In this document: piece after piece, positions 34,911-46,335 of the stretch | Numbering within the stretch: position 1 is the first letter of the stretch | Layout of the letters: each line of letters starts with the position of its first letter | Assembly: GCA_013400975.1 (NCBI GenBank) | Contig: WBMZ01004771.1 | Coordinates: 124,001 to 188,000, forward strand | Reading direction: 5' to 3' | Origin: Atrichornis clamosus | Lineage: Eukaryota; Chordata; Aves; Passeriformes; Menuridae | DNA: 64,000 bases | Made by a program: the position numbers and the translations under genes | Notes under the pieces: generated by a model | What the model saw: the letters and a program-made list of their open reading frames with translations, nothing else | Told to the model about the DNA's origin: nothing | Databases searched by the model: none

Positions 34911-37900
34911 CTTTGGGGAATCAGTCTAAAAGGTTGTGAATGAGCATCACTGTCAGTCTAGAGCCTCTTAAAGTTTTGCATCTCCAGAGTACTCAGTTTA
35001 ACCATGCTCAAACCTCCAAAAAACAAAATAAAGAACTGACAAATATTGATATTTTATGTCTGAGTACCAAAAGTTTTCTGATATGAAACAATAAATGCCC
35101 AGCTGTGCCCTATTTGAACAGTGGTGTGCTGCAGCTATTTCTTTCAAAACCAAGTAAAAAGTGCCCAGCACTGTCAGATAAGCAACTAAGCTAGAAGGTT
35201 TGCTTCTATCTCTTGAATAAGAAAAAAAAAATTAGGGAAGCTGCACTAAGCAGAGGTTCTTTCACTTGCTCTGCACTGAAGAGCAGTGAATCTAATGCAA
35301 CAAGTATCCTGTTTTTCAGCTTTTACTGTTGTTATTTCCATCAGAAGTCATTTGCCTTCATTGATAGCAGTGCTACCAGGGAAGTGCGTGCTGCTTCTCC
35401 ACCGTGCTGCCAGGTTGTGGTCAGGCACTAGTTAATCTTCCAGAAGTATAGTACACATTTTTTCCCCTGGATATATGAGATTGTACTTGACATTTTAGGA
35501 TCTGCTTTCTCTGAATGGGTCCAATTTATCCTGGAACACAGCTCACGCTGTGCAATGTATGTTTCCATCGTGATTTATTCCTTCATCTGTGCTTCCAGCA
35601 TCTGCAAATAGTCACTTGGTGGTTTTATATTTGTTTGCAGAATGCTCATAAGAATATTACCTAAGGTCAGGTATGTGTGGTTTTGATGCTACTTTGTAAG
35701 ATCTGCCATACAACATTTCTTATTTCTTGAGTATCTTATTCATATTATATAATGTTAATTTATTTTAGATTGAAGGCCATGAAAGACTAAGTTAAATACC
35801 CTACAGAAGTGTACAGCACCGTAACAAAATCCAATTATAACTGAAGTTCATCAGAGTACAACCTGAATTCAGCTTGCCAAGTCCTGTTTCTAAAACCAAA
35901 TTTGTGAGCATAATATACTTCTATTGACAGTACTTCATCTTTTCCATTTTATAACCAATGAGGTCAAGCATGTTGTTTGAGTTCAGCACTGGAGGACTTC
36001 CACTGCATGCTCAGAATTATTAGCAATGATTAACAGCAATACAGAAAACTCTTCAGCAAGTTCTTCTGGGATTATTGCATGAAAGTTCTCCTGCCTTCCT
36101 TTTAGAATACTTACTTATTTTTAGAATATTTATTAAAGTGGTTTAAAACTTACATTTCCATTATGGCCTGGCAAATTATCCAGTACCCTGATCAGCTATA
36201 AATACATCCTTTTTCTCCTTACCAAATACTATAGCTGACTTCACACCATTAGCACTCTCCTACCAATCTAGCACCAAATCTCACATGCTTTGCCTTGTTT
36301 TGTTTCTATTTTACATAGAAATTCTATTATCCCTACTTTACAAGGCTTGAATTTTCTTGGGCTTCATGTGGTAATTTTTATTGCTGAATTTATGATTGCT
36401 ATCTACCTCTTAACTATTGTCTTTCCTTCCTTTTCCAGAAAGGGCTTGTAATAACATTGTTCAATTTAATATTTAAAATATTGTCTCACACCATGTAATG
36501 AAGTCTTATAATATGCACCCTAATGTTCATTAATATTGTTAAGTTTCTCATCTAATATATTCTCAGTTTTTCTTATTTCTTAACTATTTTTTTTTCTAGG
36601 AGACTAATCAGGCATATGTAGACAATTTATTTGTGTGTATCTAGTAAACATATACACATCTGTAAATGCCTACTCAGCCATAAACACGTGCACATGTAAC
36701 AGATTTTGGCTGAGACTGTGTGACCTCATTTGATGTAACTGTTTGTGAGCATCATGTCTTCAGGCCACCACAAACTTCCAGCCTTGTGATCATTCCAGTC
36801 CTTCCCACCACAGTCAGGTTCCTGTGTGTGACATCTATTGAGTACTGGAAAATTATCATCAGTAATTCCTAAAATCTCTAACACAGTTTTACCGCCATCT
36901 TCATGAGACTTCCATTCTCCTTTAACCTTTATGATTTAATGTTTTCCATATATTATTCATACTTACATTAAGTCAGATTTTAAATGCAGGTGTGATTTAC
37001 CAGAAGAAAAACTCTACAGATTTAGTACCTGATTGATTTTTTTTTAATAATCTTTGCACCTAATTATCTTACAGTGGCTAATGACCTTTTATCGCATTAG
37101 ATTATTAATGCAATCATATGCAAAGAAATTAAATTTGGGTGTAATTAAAATCTAAATCTTAACCAAGTGACACCAAATGTTACGCACTAATAGACAAAAT
37201 TAGAGTTCAGCCAGTGTCATGGTATTACTATTTTCCTCATGATTTATTGGGTACTAAAGAAAACCAGTAACTGACAGAGGAAATTCATTGATTTCATTCT
37301 GACTGATAAGATTTCACATATGCTGGAACATACTTTGTTGCAGTTTCTATAACAATGCATGCTGCTATCCTGATTTTTTTTAACCTAAGATGACATAAAA
37401 TTCTTTTTAGATCTGCTTTTATTATTCATCAGTGGGATAGCATAGGAGTAAATAGTAAGCACAGGAAATATTACTGTCCTTCTGCTGTCATTAAATATTT
37501 GATTTAGCAGGTTAATAACATGACTGTAAAGGCTGTTTATATTAGATAATAATCACTGCAGAGTTTGGGTGCAGAAAATGCTGATAACTCCTCCAAAATC
37601 AAATGTGAGATGGAAATTTCCAAGAAAATCGCTTTGACAGGAGATTACTAGTTTTACTGCAGGCCAGATGCAAACTGAAAGATAATCGAACGTGTGGATG
37701 CTTTCATCTTGGAGGTGCCAAGTCTACAGCATTTCCCATTTTATTTCTAACTCAAAACTGGGTCATACTTGACTTTGCTTCTGTAAAAATATCAAGCTGC
37801 AAAAAATACATTGGATACTGGAAAATACATATATAAATTGGTAGATATTAATTTTTTATGATTCTATATTCAAATTTCCTCAATAATAAAGAAGAAATAA

Positions 37901-40900
37901 TATTCTGTTATGATAAAAAATACACTGCAAAAAATACATTGAAACCTATTCCAACAATATTTAATAGAGAAGATGCAACTTCTAGCCAAATGAGAAAAAC
38001 CTAAACAGATCCCAATTCACTTATGTGCATTACTGAATATATAATATATTTTCCAGTACTTGTAGAAATAAGTGGGAACGCTGTCTTTGTTCTTTGAGTG
38101 TTCACATGCCTGGGGACACCTGGAAGGAATCTGCTTTTCTTTTACTTCGTCACAGGCAAAAATAACCCAACAGTTGCTTTGGTAGATTGCTTTGACAGCT
38201 GCATTAAAGTCACCGTGTGATGTTTGTACATGTTCAACTCCTTCCATGATTTTCCTTTGGCTTCAGCAGTCATTTCCACTGTGGGCTTCAGAGAAGCTCC
38301 ATGCACAGGGATGCGTGATGTGAGAGAATATGACAAGAAAAATCACAGCTTTGTTTCCATGGCTCAGCACTCCTTAGCACCTTAACTTCCACTAAAATTA
38401 ACCTATATTTCTGTCCATTGCCAACACAAGGACATGTCTCATGTCTTCCTTTGCTCCATATTGTTATTTGCCACAGATATCCCCCTCTCATCAGAGTACT
38501 GAGTGAAGTAATAACAGGCCGAAAACAGATAAAACTGAGAATCAAGGTCCTTCATAACCTTTACAAATAGAGAGAGCAAAAAAAACCTCTCTGAAATATC
38601 TGTTGTCATTTTTTATAACTTTTAGCCATTAATTCTTTCCCTATTTTCTTTGACAGTGGTAGCTGATGGTCCATCATGCTGGCACAATGAATGTAGGCCA
38701 CTGCTGCCCACACCTGAGAAAATGCCATCTCCAGTGCTAATGGAAATTTGTTTAGTTTTCATTGAGTGAATGATCAGCTTCAAGATCTCTGCCTATCACT
38801 ATTTTAAGTGTCTTGTTGTTACATCTGAGCTTAACAGTCTTGGTTGGTAAAACAGCATCACTGCCAGCTTTCTAACTTCTCTGAAAAATACTAGTATTTT
38901 GTGAGTAACATTACAGAGAGTCACAACAAATACACTGTTACCATTTGATTTTGACACGTTTTAGGCTTTGAAAAGTCCAAGGTCTGGCTTACCTCATAGT
39001 TATACTTCATGACCTTGGTCACCTCCCCACCCACAGCACCCTTGCACCCAGGGGGGTAAAATCTGGTGAACAAAGCAGGTTCCCTCACTCCCTCTCTCTC
39101 CCTCCTTCACTGCTGTCCCCACGAAAAGTGAGGATAGTGACCACCACCCGAAGCCACAGCCCCAGCAGCGAGGTGGGACAGGGGTGGGCAGAGGCACCAC
39201 GGGGTTCCCTCTCTGTGCTGGAAGGTGGTGGCTGGTGCCCGGGGAAATACCTAGAAATACATCTAGATTCATCCCAGCTAAATGTGATTAAGGGTAGGCT
39301 ATGCCAGAAAATCAGTTTGGGGATAGCTGCTTTAGGATATGGCCGGCTGTGCTGGATCACTTAAAAAATCAATGCAGAAAAACAGCTGTTCTAGAGTGAG
39401 TGTGTACTTCTGGATCAAATTCCAAGTGAGTATTTCTAGTAGTTGTGTTCATCACAAGTTTAATGTGATCCGTAACTGAAGGGTTGCTTTTATCTGAATC
39501 TTGTCCAGATACAAGCACAACATAAAGATGCAGTCTGGAATCAGCACAGAGCAATGAATACAAGTGTAAAATGTAAGAAAAAAAGTGAACCATCTGCTAG
39601 TGACTCTCTTTACAAGTGTGCCACTTGGCACAGGCTTCCTTACTGATAATGGCAGGCAGAAGTGTCACTTAATCCAGTGTTCAGGAATAATCTGGCAGGG
39701 AAAAAAAACAGAAAAAAAAGGATAAAAGGCTTTATTGCATGTTTCTGGGCCCCTTCTTTGTTTCCAACATCACTTGTTGGTCTCAGAAGCTTACAGTCAC
39801 CTTTGCAATGTTCCTTCCCAAGAGTGATCCAGCTAAGCGGTTGTGTCTTTTCTGCTATTCATCTGGCAGGGCTTGTTTTCACTATTTATTCCAGATCACA
39901 GATTGTGGAAAATTATATACTCCTGAGCTGAGACACACACACATATATACACGCATGTATGTCTAAAAATTGAACTGTTTAGAGCAGCCTCAGTATCCTC
40001 AAGAACTAGTGTATTAGCTATTGTTGGATTAGGTAAGTGGTAGGCAACCTCTGGCTAGAGTCTCATGGCAATTGTTTGGAGTTTTAAGGGAAACGGAGAA
40101 AAAAAAGTACGGCTTTAACAGTGTTCAGAGTCAATATCCTGAGATAGTGAGGTTTTATTTAATCTACCTGCACTGTGTTAAGTATTTTTTATTTATTTGA
40201 TTTATCTGTTTAGGTACGGTCTGAGCAAATAGTGTGATAAATTGGGTTAAGGGTGGAGGGCTTTTTGTTGTTGACCCTGACATTTTTGCAAATTGTTTTT
40301 ATAGTCAAGTAAACAAATCACTGACTAATAGCAAAAGACCATTTGTGTACAATGCATGAGTGCAGTTGTTCTTCACCAATCCTTGTATCCTTTATATCAA
40401 CACTTTTTCCTGCTACTGACAGTTTTAGAGGGAGTGTAAACAAACTGGCAAAGGGTAATCTGATTTTATATTCTCTTACATTAAAAGGGGAAAGCTCTCA
40501 GACAGCATACGTGAACCTTGTACAGGGTTATTTATAGAAGATTCATCTGTTCCTGAGGGAAACAAAGAAACCTTTACAACCCTGTCTAAAGTACAGGAAT
40601 GATCTAAGTTAAAACCTGCCTGAGGGCAAACTGTGTGCAACAATTCAGAGTTTATCCTTGGACAGGGAGCATGTTGGGTCTCTCCTGTATTCTCCTTGCA
40701 CTTTGTGCAATCATTTGTACTTCTGTGAAGTAACTGCAAAATACCACCTTTTGTCTGACTTAGGCTTTGATTGTACTTTACATGGCGCCGTGGAGCTATA
40801 GATGCAGGCGGCTTCCAAAGAAGAGATTACATCTGAAATCCTCCTATAGATCGATCATAGGCTGTTAAGTACATTAGAAATGCTGTTGCAGAGTGCTCTG

Positions 40901-42143
40901 TCTAGCCTGCCAGGTTGTTTTACAGCAGTCTGAGAAGGTTTTGCCTCAGTATCCAACCTCACTCTCTGCTGGAGCTGCCTTCTACATAGCAGAGATGGTA
41001 GGGGCAATGTGACTCCTGACTTAGCAGCTCTTAGCAAAGGTTAGCATTTTGGCAACCGGGAAAATAGGTGGATTTGCTCCAAAATGCCAAACTGAGTAAT
41101 AGTATCTGAGGAAAAGCCCTGATGTCTTCTGCTGGGCAGGAGGGTTTAGGAAAGGAAGCAGAAGGAAAGGTGGATAACCTTCAACAGAGGGGCAGCACAG
41201 GAGGGTGTGAGTGGCATCATCCTAAATGGGCACAGCATGACCACCAGTATTAGCTGGTTTGGTCACAGTGATTTATGGCTCCAGGTGCCTCTTCTGGAAA
41301 TGACTTTAAATTTCCAGGCAAAACTGGAAAAATGGAAGGTGTTCCCACTTCTTACCTGTTTCAGTGCAAATTCAGCACATCAAGTGAAATTTTGCATTCA
41401 GGCCGCAGGTCTTGCAGACAACTTTTCTCCTGACACTGCTGCTGCAGGGATGTGAGACAAAGCAGAGGGGCACATTTACCACAGAGGTACAAGGACCTCT
41501 GTCACCTCCTTGCCCTTGTGGGTCTGCTGTCTGCACACTCACCCAGGCTGAGCAATGTGCTCACTGCAGGCTGCAGTCTGGTACAACAGCTTCTTCTCAC
41601 TCCTCCAAAGCCAGAGGGGCTGTCAGTCAGTCGGTGTGCATCCTTTCTTTTGTCCTTCCATGCAGCCCTAGGCAGTCATTTTGAGCTTCAGATTCCTATC
41701 TCCACATGATGGAAAGCTGTTATCTAATGTAAAGGAAGGCCCTCTCCTGTCCCATTAGCACCAGGACTTTTCAATGGTGTTCAGACAGTAATGGCAGCAA
41801 TGTTTTTTTACATCTCTACAAGAAAATTCACCAAGGCTTATCTGTCGTATCTGACAAATTTGACAAAAGCTGACAAAAAGCTTTCAGAAGCAGCTGCAGT
41901 GACCACTGATTCAGTCTGCTTTTATTCCTAAACCCAGAGAAGTGGCTAAGACACTCCCAGAGGTGGGTATGCCTTTACCCAAGCCAGACCCTGAGATGGC
42001 TAAATCGGGGAATCACTTACCACACAACAGCTTAACACTTCCCCTGCAACTGCTGCCTAAAACCTCAGAGTGTAATTCTCCAGCTCCAGACTTCATCATG
42101 TGTTGGAGAAATTGCCTTGTCTTAACAACCTGGATGGTTTATA
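34911..42143. other. Intergenic, no gene seen
   Basis: AT-rich from 34.9 to about 38.9 kb, then mixed. It includes the candidate regulatory stretch at 37040-37260. The CTGCAAAAAATACATTG string occurs twice (37797 and 37925). There is a small (CA)/(TA) run at 39931-39950. No exon or transposon is recognised. Confidence 0.5.
37040..37260. promoter_or_regulatory. Candidate AT-rich enhancer / conserved non-coding element
   Basis: A dense run of developmental-factor-like sites: TAATTA at 37071 and 37142, ATTATTAATGC near 37101, octamer-like ATGCAAAG at 37118, and GTGACACC (T-box-like) near 37168. The text resembles vertebrate conserved non-coding elements. This is judgement from sequence texture only. 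Confidence 0.25.
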
Positions 42144-42240
42144 GCATCATAGAATATCCTGAATTGGAAAGGACCCACAAGTATCATGGAGTCCAACTCC
42201 TGGCCCTGCACAGGACAACCCCAAAATGGTTGTCCCTTAT
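42144..42240 (-). mobile_element. CR1 LINE 3' end fragment, reverse orientation
   Basis: CATCATAGAATATCCTGAAT, TTGGAAAGGACCCACAAG, then GAGTCCAACTCCTGGCCCTG and CACAGGACAACCCCAAAA: a diagnostic antisense CR1 3' end of about 95 bp. Confidence 0.95.
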
Positions 42241-43706
42241 AGGAGCAGCATGGAGTATTCTTCTGTTTCTGGGCTCACGAAGACTTTCAGTAAGCTGTCG
42301 GTGTGCATATTTGTGACATTGTCTAGCAGCAACACTACGAAAATAAAATAATCATTGCTGTGATGGCAGGTTTTGAAATGATTGACTGAAGGCTTTGCCT
42401 GGCCCATGGGGCACGAGTTCCTCACTTCTGTTCTCAGTGAATCCTCACTCATGTGCGTTTTGGTGCTATCAGGAGGCTCAGTTTGTCTGTTTTCAGTGCT
42501 CTGCTTGATGCAAGCGGGGTTGCAGGAACAATGTGCATAATCTTAACAACATGTCCTAAGAAGAACAAGTACCCTGCACATTCCACCAGGGATGTCATGT
42601 GGTGCAAAACTTTTACTCTTTTTTTATATACCCTGCCTTATTGGAAGCTATTTTGAAGCATTTGGTTTTGTTTCTTTGTATGTATAGATTCTGTCATTTC
42701 CGTATTTCTGCACGTTTAAGGAATACTGCATAGACATGCTCTTACTGCTGCACTTATCTTCCTTCTGTAGGCATTCCAGCCACTGATATTGCCAAGAAGA
42801 CAGAGAGCACATACTGAAATTGCACAGAATGCAAAACACTGGTTTGCAGCCTTGAACACTAACTACTAAATAATTCCAGAGATGTATCCATGCATGAGAA
42901 CTAAAACTATTAAGATCTCTTTTTAATGGCATGTATAAACAGAAATGCCACCACCATGATGATGGAAGAATAAATTTTTGAATTCATCAAGCTTATATCT
43001 AAAAGAGCTGTAAAACACTCTGCCACTGTCATTGCAAACATTAAGCTCAGATCTAAACCTATGGGAGCTGAATCTTCTTGACTCCCTACATTGACTTTGG
43101 CTGGATAAAGGACATAGAAAATACCTCATGACTGTGCTTCATCAAAAGTATATTACTTCATTGTTGTATGGATGTTCTGAGTTAATGGAAATCGGACAGC
43201 AAGTAGCAGTAACTCAAATCTTATCCCAAATCTTATCCTTAATGAATCTATAAGAAAGTTTTGCTGAAGATTTCACTGAGATCAGAATCAGGCCCTCACA
43301 TTGGAATATTTTTTTATTTTAACAAAGTTGGTCTAGATTTTCATCACAAAAACCAGAGCAAAATGTGAATTGAGAGGGTTCTCCTCTCCAAACTAAAAAA
43401 TTTTCCCTTTTGCCTCCCTGATTTAATTCCAAAATATTAAGAGTCAACATAATGGACAAATAAAATCACCAAAATGAATAATTATTTCACTCAAATTGAC
43501 TTTACTCTTATAGGCTGAAAGTTATTATTACATAATGTATTAGTGCAATACTGAACCAGTAATAAAGTGCTTGAGGAACTGAGCCAGTATTCAAACGAGA
43601 TTTTTCCCTAGGTATAGCCACAATGTTGTAATAAGGCTTTGAACTAGAAAAAATTCAGTGATGTATTAGCATGAAACATAACAAACTGCTGCTTCTCATT
43701 GCTTAG
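42241..43706. other. Intergenic / upstream of RNF125 relic
   Basis: No intact RING exon is visible. At 42538-42620 an open stretch (TTCPKKNKYPAHSTRDVMWC) can be loosely lined up with RNF125 exon 2 (TCPYCRAYLPSEG...TDV) but lacks the zinc-binding cysteine pair. I treat it as unproven. The rest is AT-rich without recognised content. Confidence 0.3.
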
Positions 43707-43801
43707 GTATGTCTGAGTAAAATGAGAGCTCATTTAAGAACTTGTGAAAAGTACATAGAAAAATATGGACCTATACAGGAGTTTGCAGATGCTGTAACGA
43801 G
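43707..43801 (+). pseudogene. RNF125: RNF125 exon 3 homologue
   Basis: Acceptor CATTGCTTAG, donor AG|GTAGAC, 95 nt (31 codons plus 2), the same length as the human exon. Translation [20 protein letters not shown] then [11 protein letters not shown]. Human has [20 protein letters not shown] followed by GPLQ. This contains the H and C of the C2HC finger. No frame damage. Confidence 0.93.
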
Positions 43802-45188
43802 GTAGACCTCAGTGTTGATGACACTGTAAAAGCATTTTTGAATTTGCTATCCCAACATAGTAAATTCAATTTAGTAGAAGAATTCTTTTTGGTTTTGTTC
43901 TTGTTTTGTTCTTTGTTTTAATTGGACTTGTTTCTGTTTCATGTAATTCAACATGAATCCTTTACTAATATTTTAAAATCATAATACTCAAGAAGTACTT
44001 AAGATGGATGCCATTTTTTGTGTTTGATTATAAAATAATACATTTTACTGGCATATAGTATTTTGATAGAATTTAGGTCCATGTGACCTGTTTTCTAGAA
44101 ATAGCCATATTTTGACAAGTTAGCAGTTTTTGCTATTTTTCTTGGGGGAGAACTATGGTTACTTTCAAATAAAACTCCTTGAAAATGTTGAATAAGACTG
44201 CTGATTATATAAATGTAATTGTCATTCTCCTAATAATTTGCTCCTCAGAAATAGCTTTGAATTATGAAGATTAGCAGCTTTTCTTATTTATATATTTATA
44301 GTATATAGAAAGAATATATATATTTTAAAAAGATATGTCTGTTGTACGTCAAAAGTTCAAATTCTTTGTTCCATTCATTCTCTTTCAGGGCAGGACGTGT
44401 TAGAGGAGTTGATTAGGTGTGTAGCCATTCTAAAATGACTCAGGTCTTGAAGTTCAATGGCCTTTAGTCCATTAATGATTAGGAGCAATTTTGATATCAT
44501 TATTAAAGTGCTTTTTAATTTATGAATTTAAAGTCCTTATATTCTTTGTTGTTTAAATTCCTAAAGGACACGTTATTCACGTTGCTGAAGACAGACCTAT
44601 CTCCTTATCAGTTACTGTTCTGATGCTCGCAAAAACTTGAACATTTATCCACACATATTTGAAAAGTGCACTGACCTGAAAACACAGTCTTCACCACACA
44701 ACGAGACCATGCTCCGTACCAAAAAATGAGTAGGAATCCTCTGCTACGAGGTGTCTGTTGATAGCTAATGAGCACTCCTGAGAATTGGTAGTTTGGTCAT
44801 GCATGCTCCAAGCATATCAGAGCAATTAAATTATGCTTTTAGTAAATGTCTGTAGTGATATTTTCAGTACTTTCATCTGTTCTTCTCTAAGGTCATGGAT
44901 AACCATGACGTAAGTTGAGTGCTCTTCTGGATCAATATCCTGACATGCTGGCACAGTTCTGTGCAGTGCTTGCAGCATCCATTAGCAAGGCTGACCTCTT
45001 GCCAGCACAGCATACATCAGGTGCCTGTTATACACCCATGGTGCATTGTAAAAGAAGATGCATGGCTGCATGGCAAAAGAAGATCCTTATCAACCAAAGC
45101 AGCCTCAATACTTCTTTATTGGTTTATAGCACCAAAAATGTATCAGTTACTCAGCCTCCACTAAAAACATACTACGTCTTATTCCCGG

Positions 45189-45279
45189 ATACTCCTGTTC
45201 TTATTGCCAGTGCAAAGTTGATGAGGGTGAGCTAACGGATCACTGTCTCATGCACCACAGATCAGAACGGAGAGCAGAG
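45189..45279 (+). pseudogene. RNF125: RNF125 exon 4 homologue with eroded splice sites
   Basis: 91 nt, open: YSCSYCQCKVDEGELTDHCL then MHHRSERRAE, against human [20 protein letters not shown] then THHRSERRPV. The pyrimidine tract is followed by CCCGG where CAG is expected, and GAG is followed by GCAATG where a GT donor is expected. The first Cys of the human exon is Tyr. The overlapping 106-codon frame at 44915-45235 is in another frame and is not a gene. Confidence 0.88.
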
Positions 45280-46201
45280 GCAATGCACATAAGCATATGA
45301 TTTTACTGAATTTACACATTAAACTGATTAATTCTAGCAACCATTGCTGATATCAAATAATAGACAAAGAGAAAAATATATTAATTGTTTAATTGGTTTT
45401 GACAGCAGAGGAGAAATGTACCTATATTTGTTCCCTCTCGCCATCTCTCACACATAAGCGTCTATGCACATAATATTAAAAATATTAGCACTCCTATCAT
45501 TGTGAGTGCTGGTCAGAGCACTGAAAATGTGTAGTAAGTCTTATGATAGATACAACAAACAGTTACTTATAGCCAAGACAACGAATATTATTAGGTTCAG
45601 TGACTTGCCTGATTTTAAATCTAGCATGTGCTAGTTCTACCACCCTAACTCAGATTTGTGTAGAATTTCCTGTGCATTCTTTTGAGAGGGTTTTGAGGTT
45701 ATAATTTGAGAATTGCTTATCTGGTCTTATATAGGAGCCTGTCGTAGTTGGGGGTTTAATTTTTTTTCTCTAAGTTGTGATAACTTCACATAAATGGCTT
45801 CATTCTGAAGGGCCATGGAGGCTGCGAGATCTTACTGTGGCTCTGTAGATTTGAGGTCAACAGGGTGTAGATCTCAACAAACGTAATTTACTTCTCTGAT
45901 CATTATTTGCCATGGCATTTTAGACTCTGACTCTCACATCTCACAGAAGAGTTGTTTCAGAGAGGTTACAGACTCAAGGACCTGTAGACAAATCAACCAA
46001 CACTCCTATTTCCCACAGTGGGTGGGATGGGGGGAACGTGCTCTGTTCCCTTTTACACTGCAGAAACAGAACTCTGAGTAAATTAAAGGAAACATTCATA
46101 CAGAGTGTATCCTGTTTTCACCTTTATATGAGTTAATGCTTTAATGTACAAAGTATACAGCTACAGTGGCTTTTACAGCAGCCTCTCCTATTTGTTTGCA
46201 G
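45280..46201. other. Intergenic, no gene seen
   Basis: Nothing was recognised besides the RNF125 relic upstream. The homologues of RNF125 exons 5 and 6 should fall in this direction but none is convincing. Confidence 0.5.
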
Positions 46202-46335
46202 CTCCATTCCAGGAGCAGGCCAATCTTGTGTATATTGATGACAATGCAATGCTGAAGGTGGATGACAAACAACAGCAGTTCAGATGCTACGGGACCAAAC
46301 AGGTTGGAACAAATGCCCCCTCAAAACAGTATCAG
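46202..46335 (+). CDS. Orphan candidate internal exon, product unknown
   Basis: A 134-bp plus-strand block between a good acceptor (CTCTCCTATTTGTTTGCAG) and a plausible donor (CAG|GTATAC), open in the frame PFQEQANLVYIDDNAMLKVD then DKQQQFRCYGTKQVGTN. Base composition is higher in GC than its surroundings. I recognise no family. YIDD recalls reverse-transcriptase catalytic motifs, but the flanking residues do not fit. It may be an exon of a non-coding or lineage-specific transcript, or chance. Confidence 0.25.

Larger units (their letters stand above)
43707..45279 (+). pseudogene. RNF125: RNF125 relic (two exons recognisable)
   Basis: RNF125 is a RING/zinc-finger E3 ubiquitin ligase that in mammals restrains RIG-I/MDA5 signalling. 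Two of its internal exons are present here in the correct order and strand, between TRAPPC8 and RNF138 as in human. The exon-3 homologue (43707-43801) is intact with good splice sites. The exon-4 homologue (45189-45279) keeps the exact human length (30 codons plus one base) and the key CxxC...DHC...HHRSERR pattern, but its acceptor reads GG instead of AG and its donor GC instead of GT. No RING-encoding exon 1/2 nor final exons could be found. No canonical AG upstream restores the frame. The simplest reading is a unitary pseudogene under slow decay. An alternative is a gene with unusual splice sites and very diverged remaining exons. Confidence 0.75.

Noticed and set aside
45432..45470. RHLSHISVYAHNI-like translation resembling RNF125 exon 5 (IRHLQVSHTLFYDDFI)
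   Set aside because: It would need a two-codon deletion, lacks the preceding CPLC zinc-binding part and lies only 150 bp past exon 4. The match is too short to separate from chance.
46230..46260. YIDD as a retroviral reverse-transcriptase catalytic motif
   Set aside because: None of the surrounding RT sequence fits. The tetrapeptide alone is not informative.
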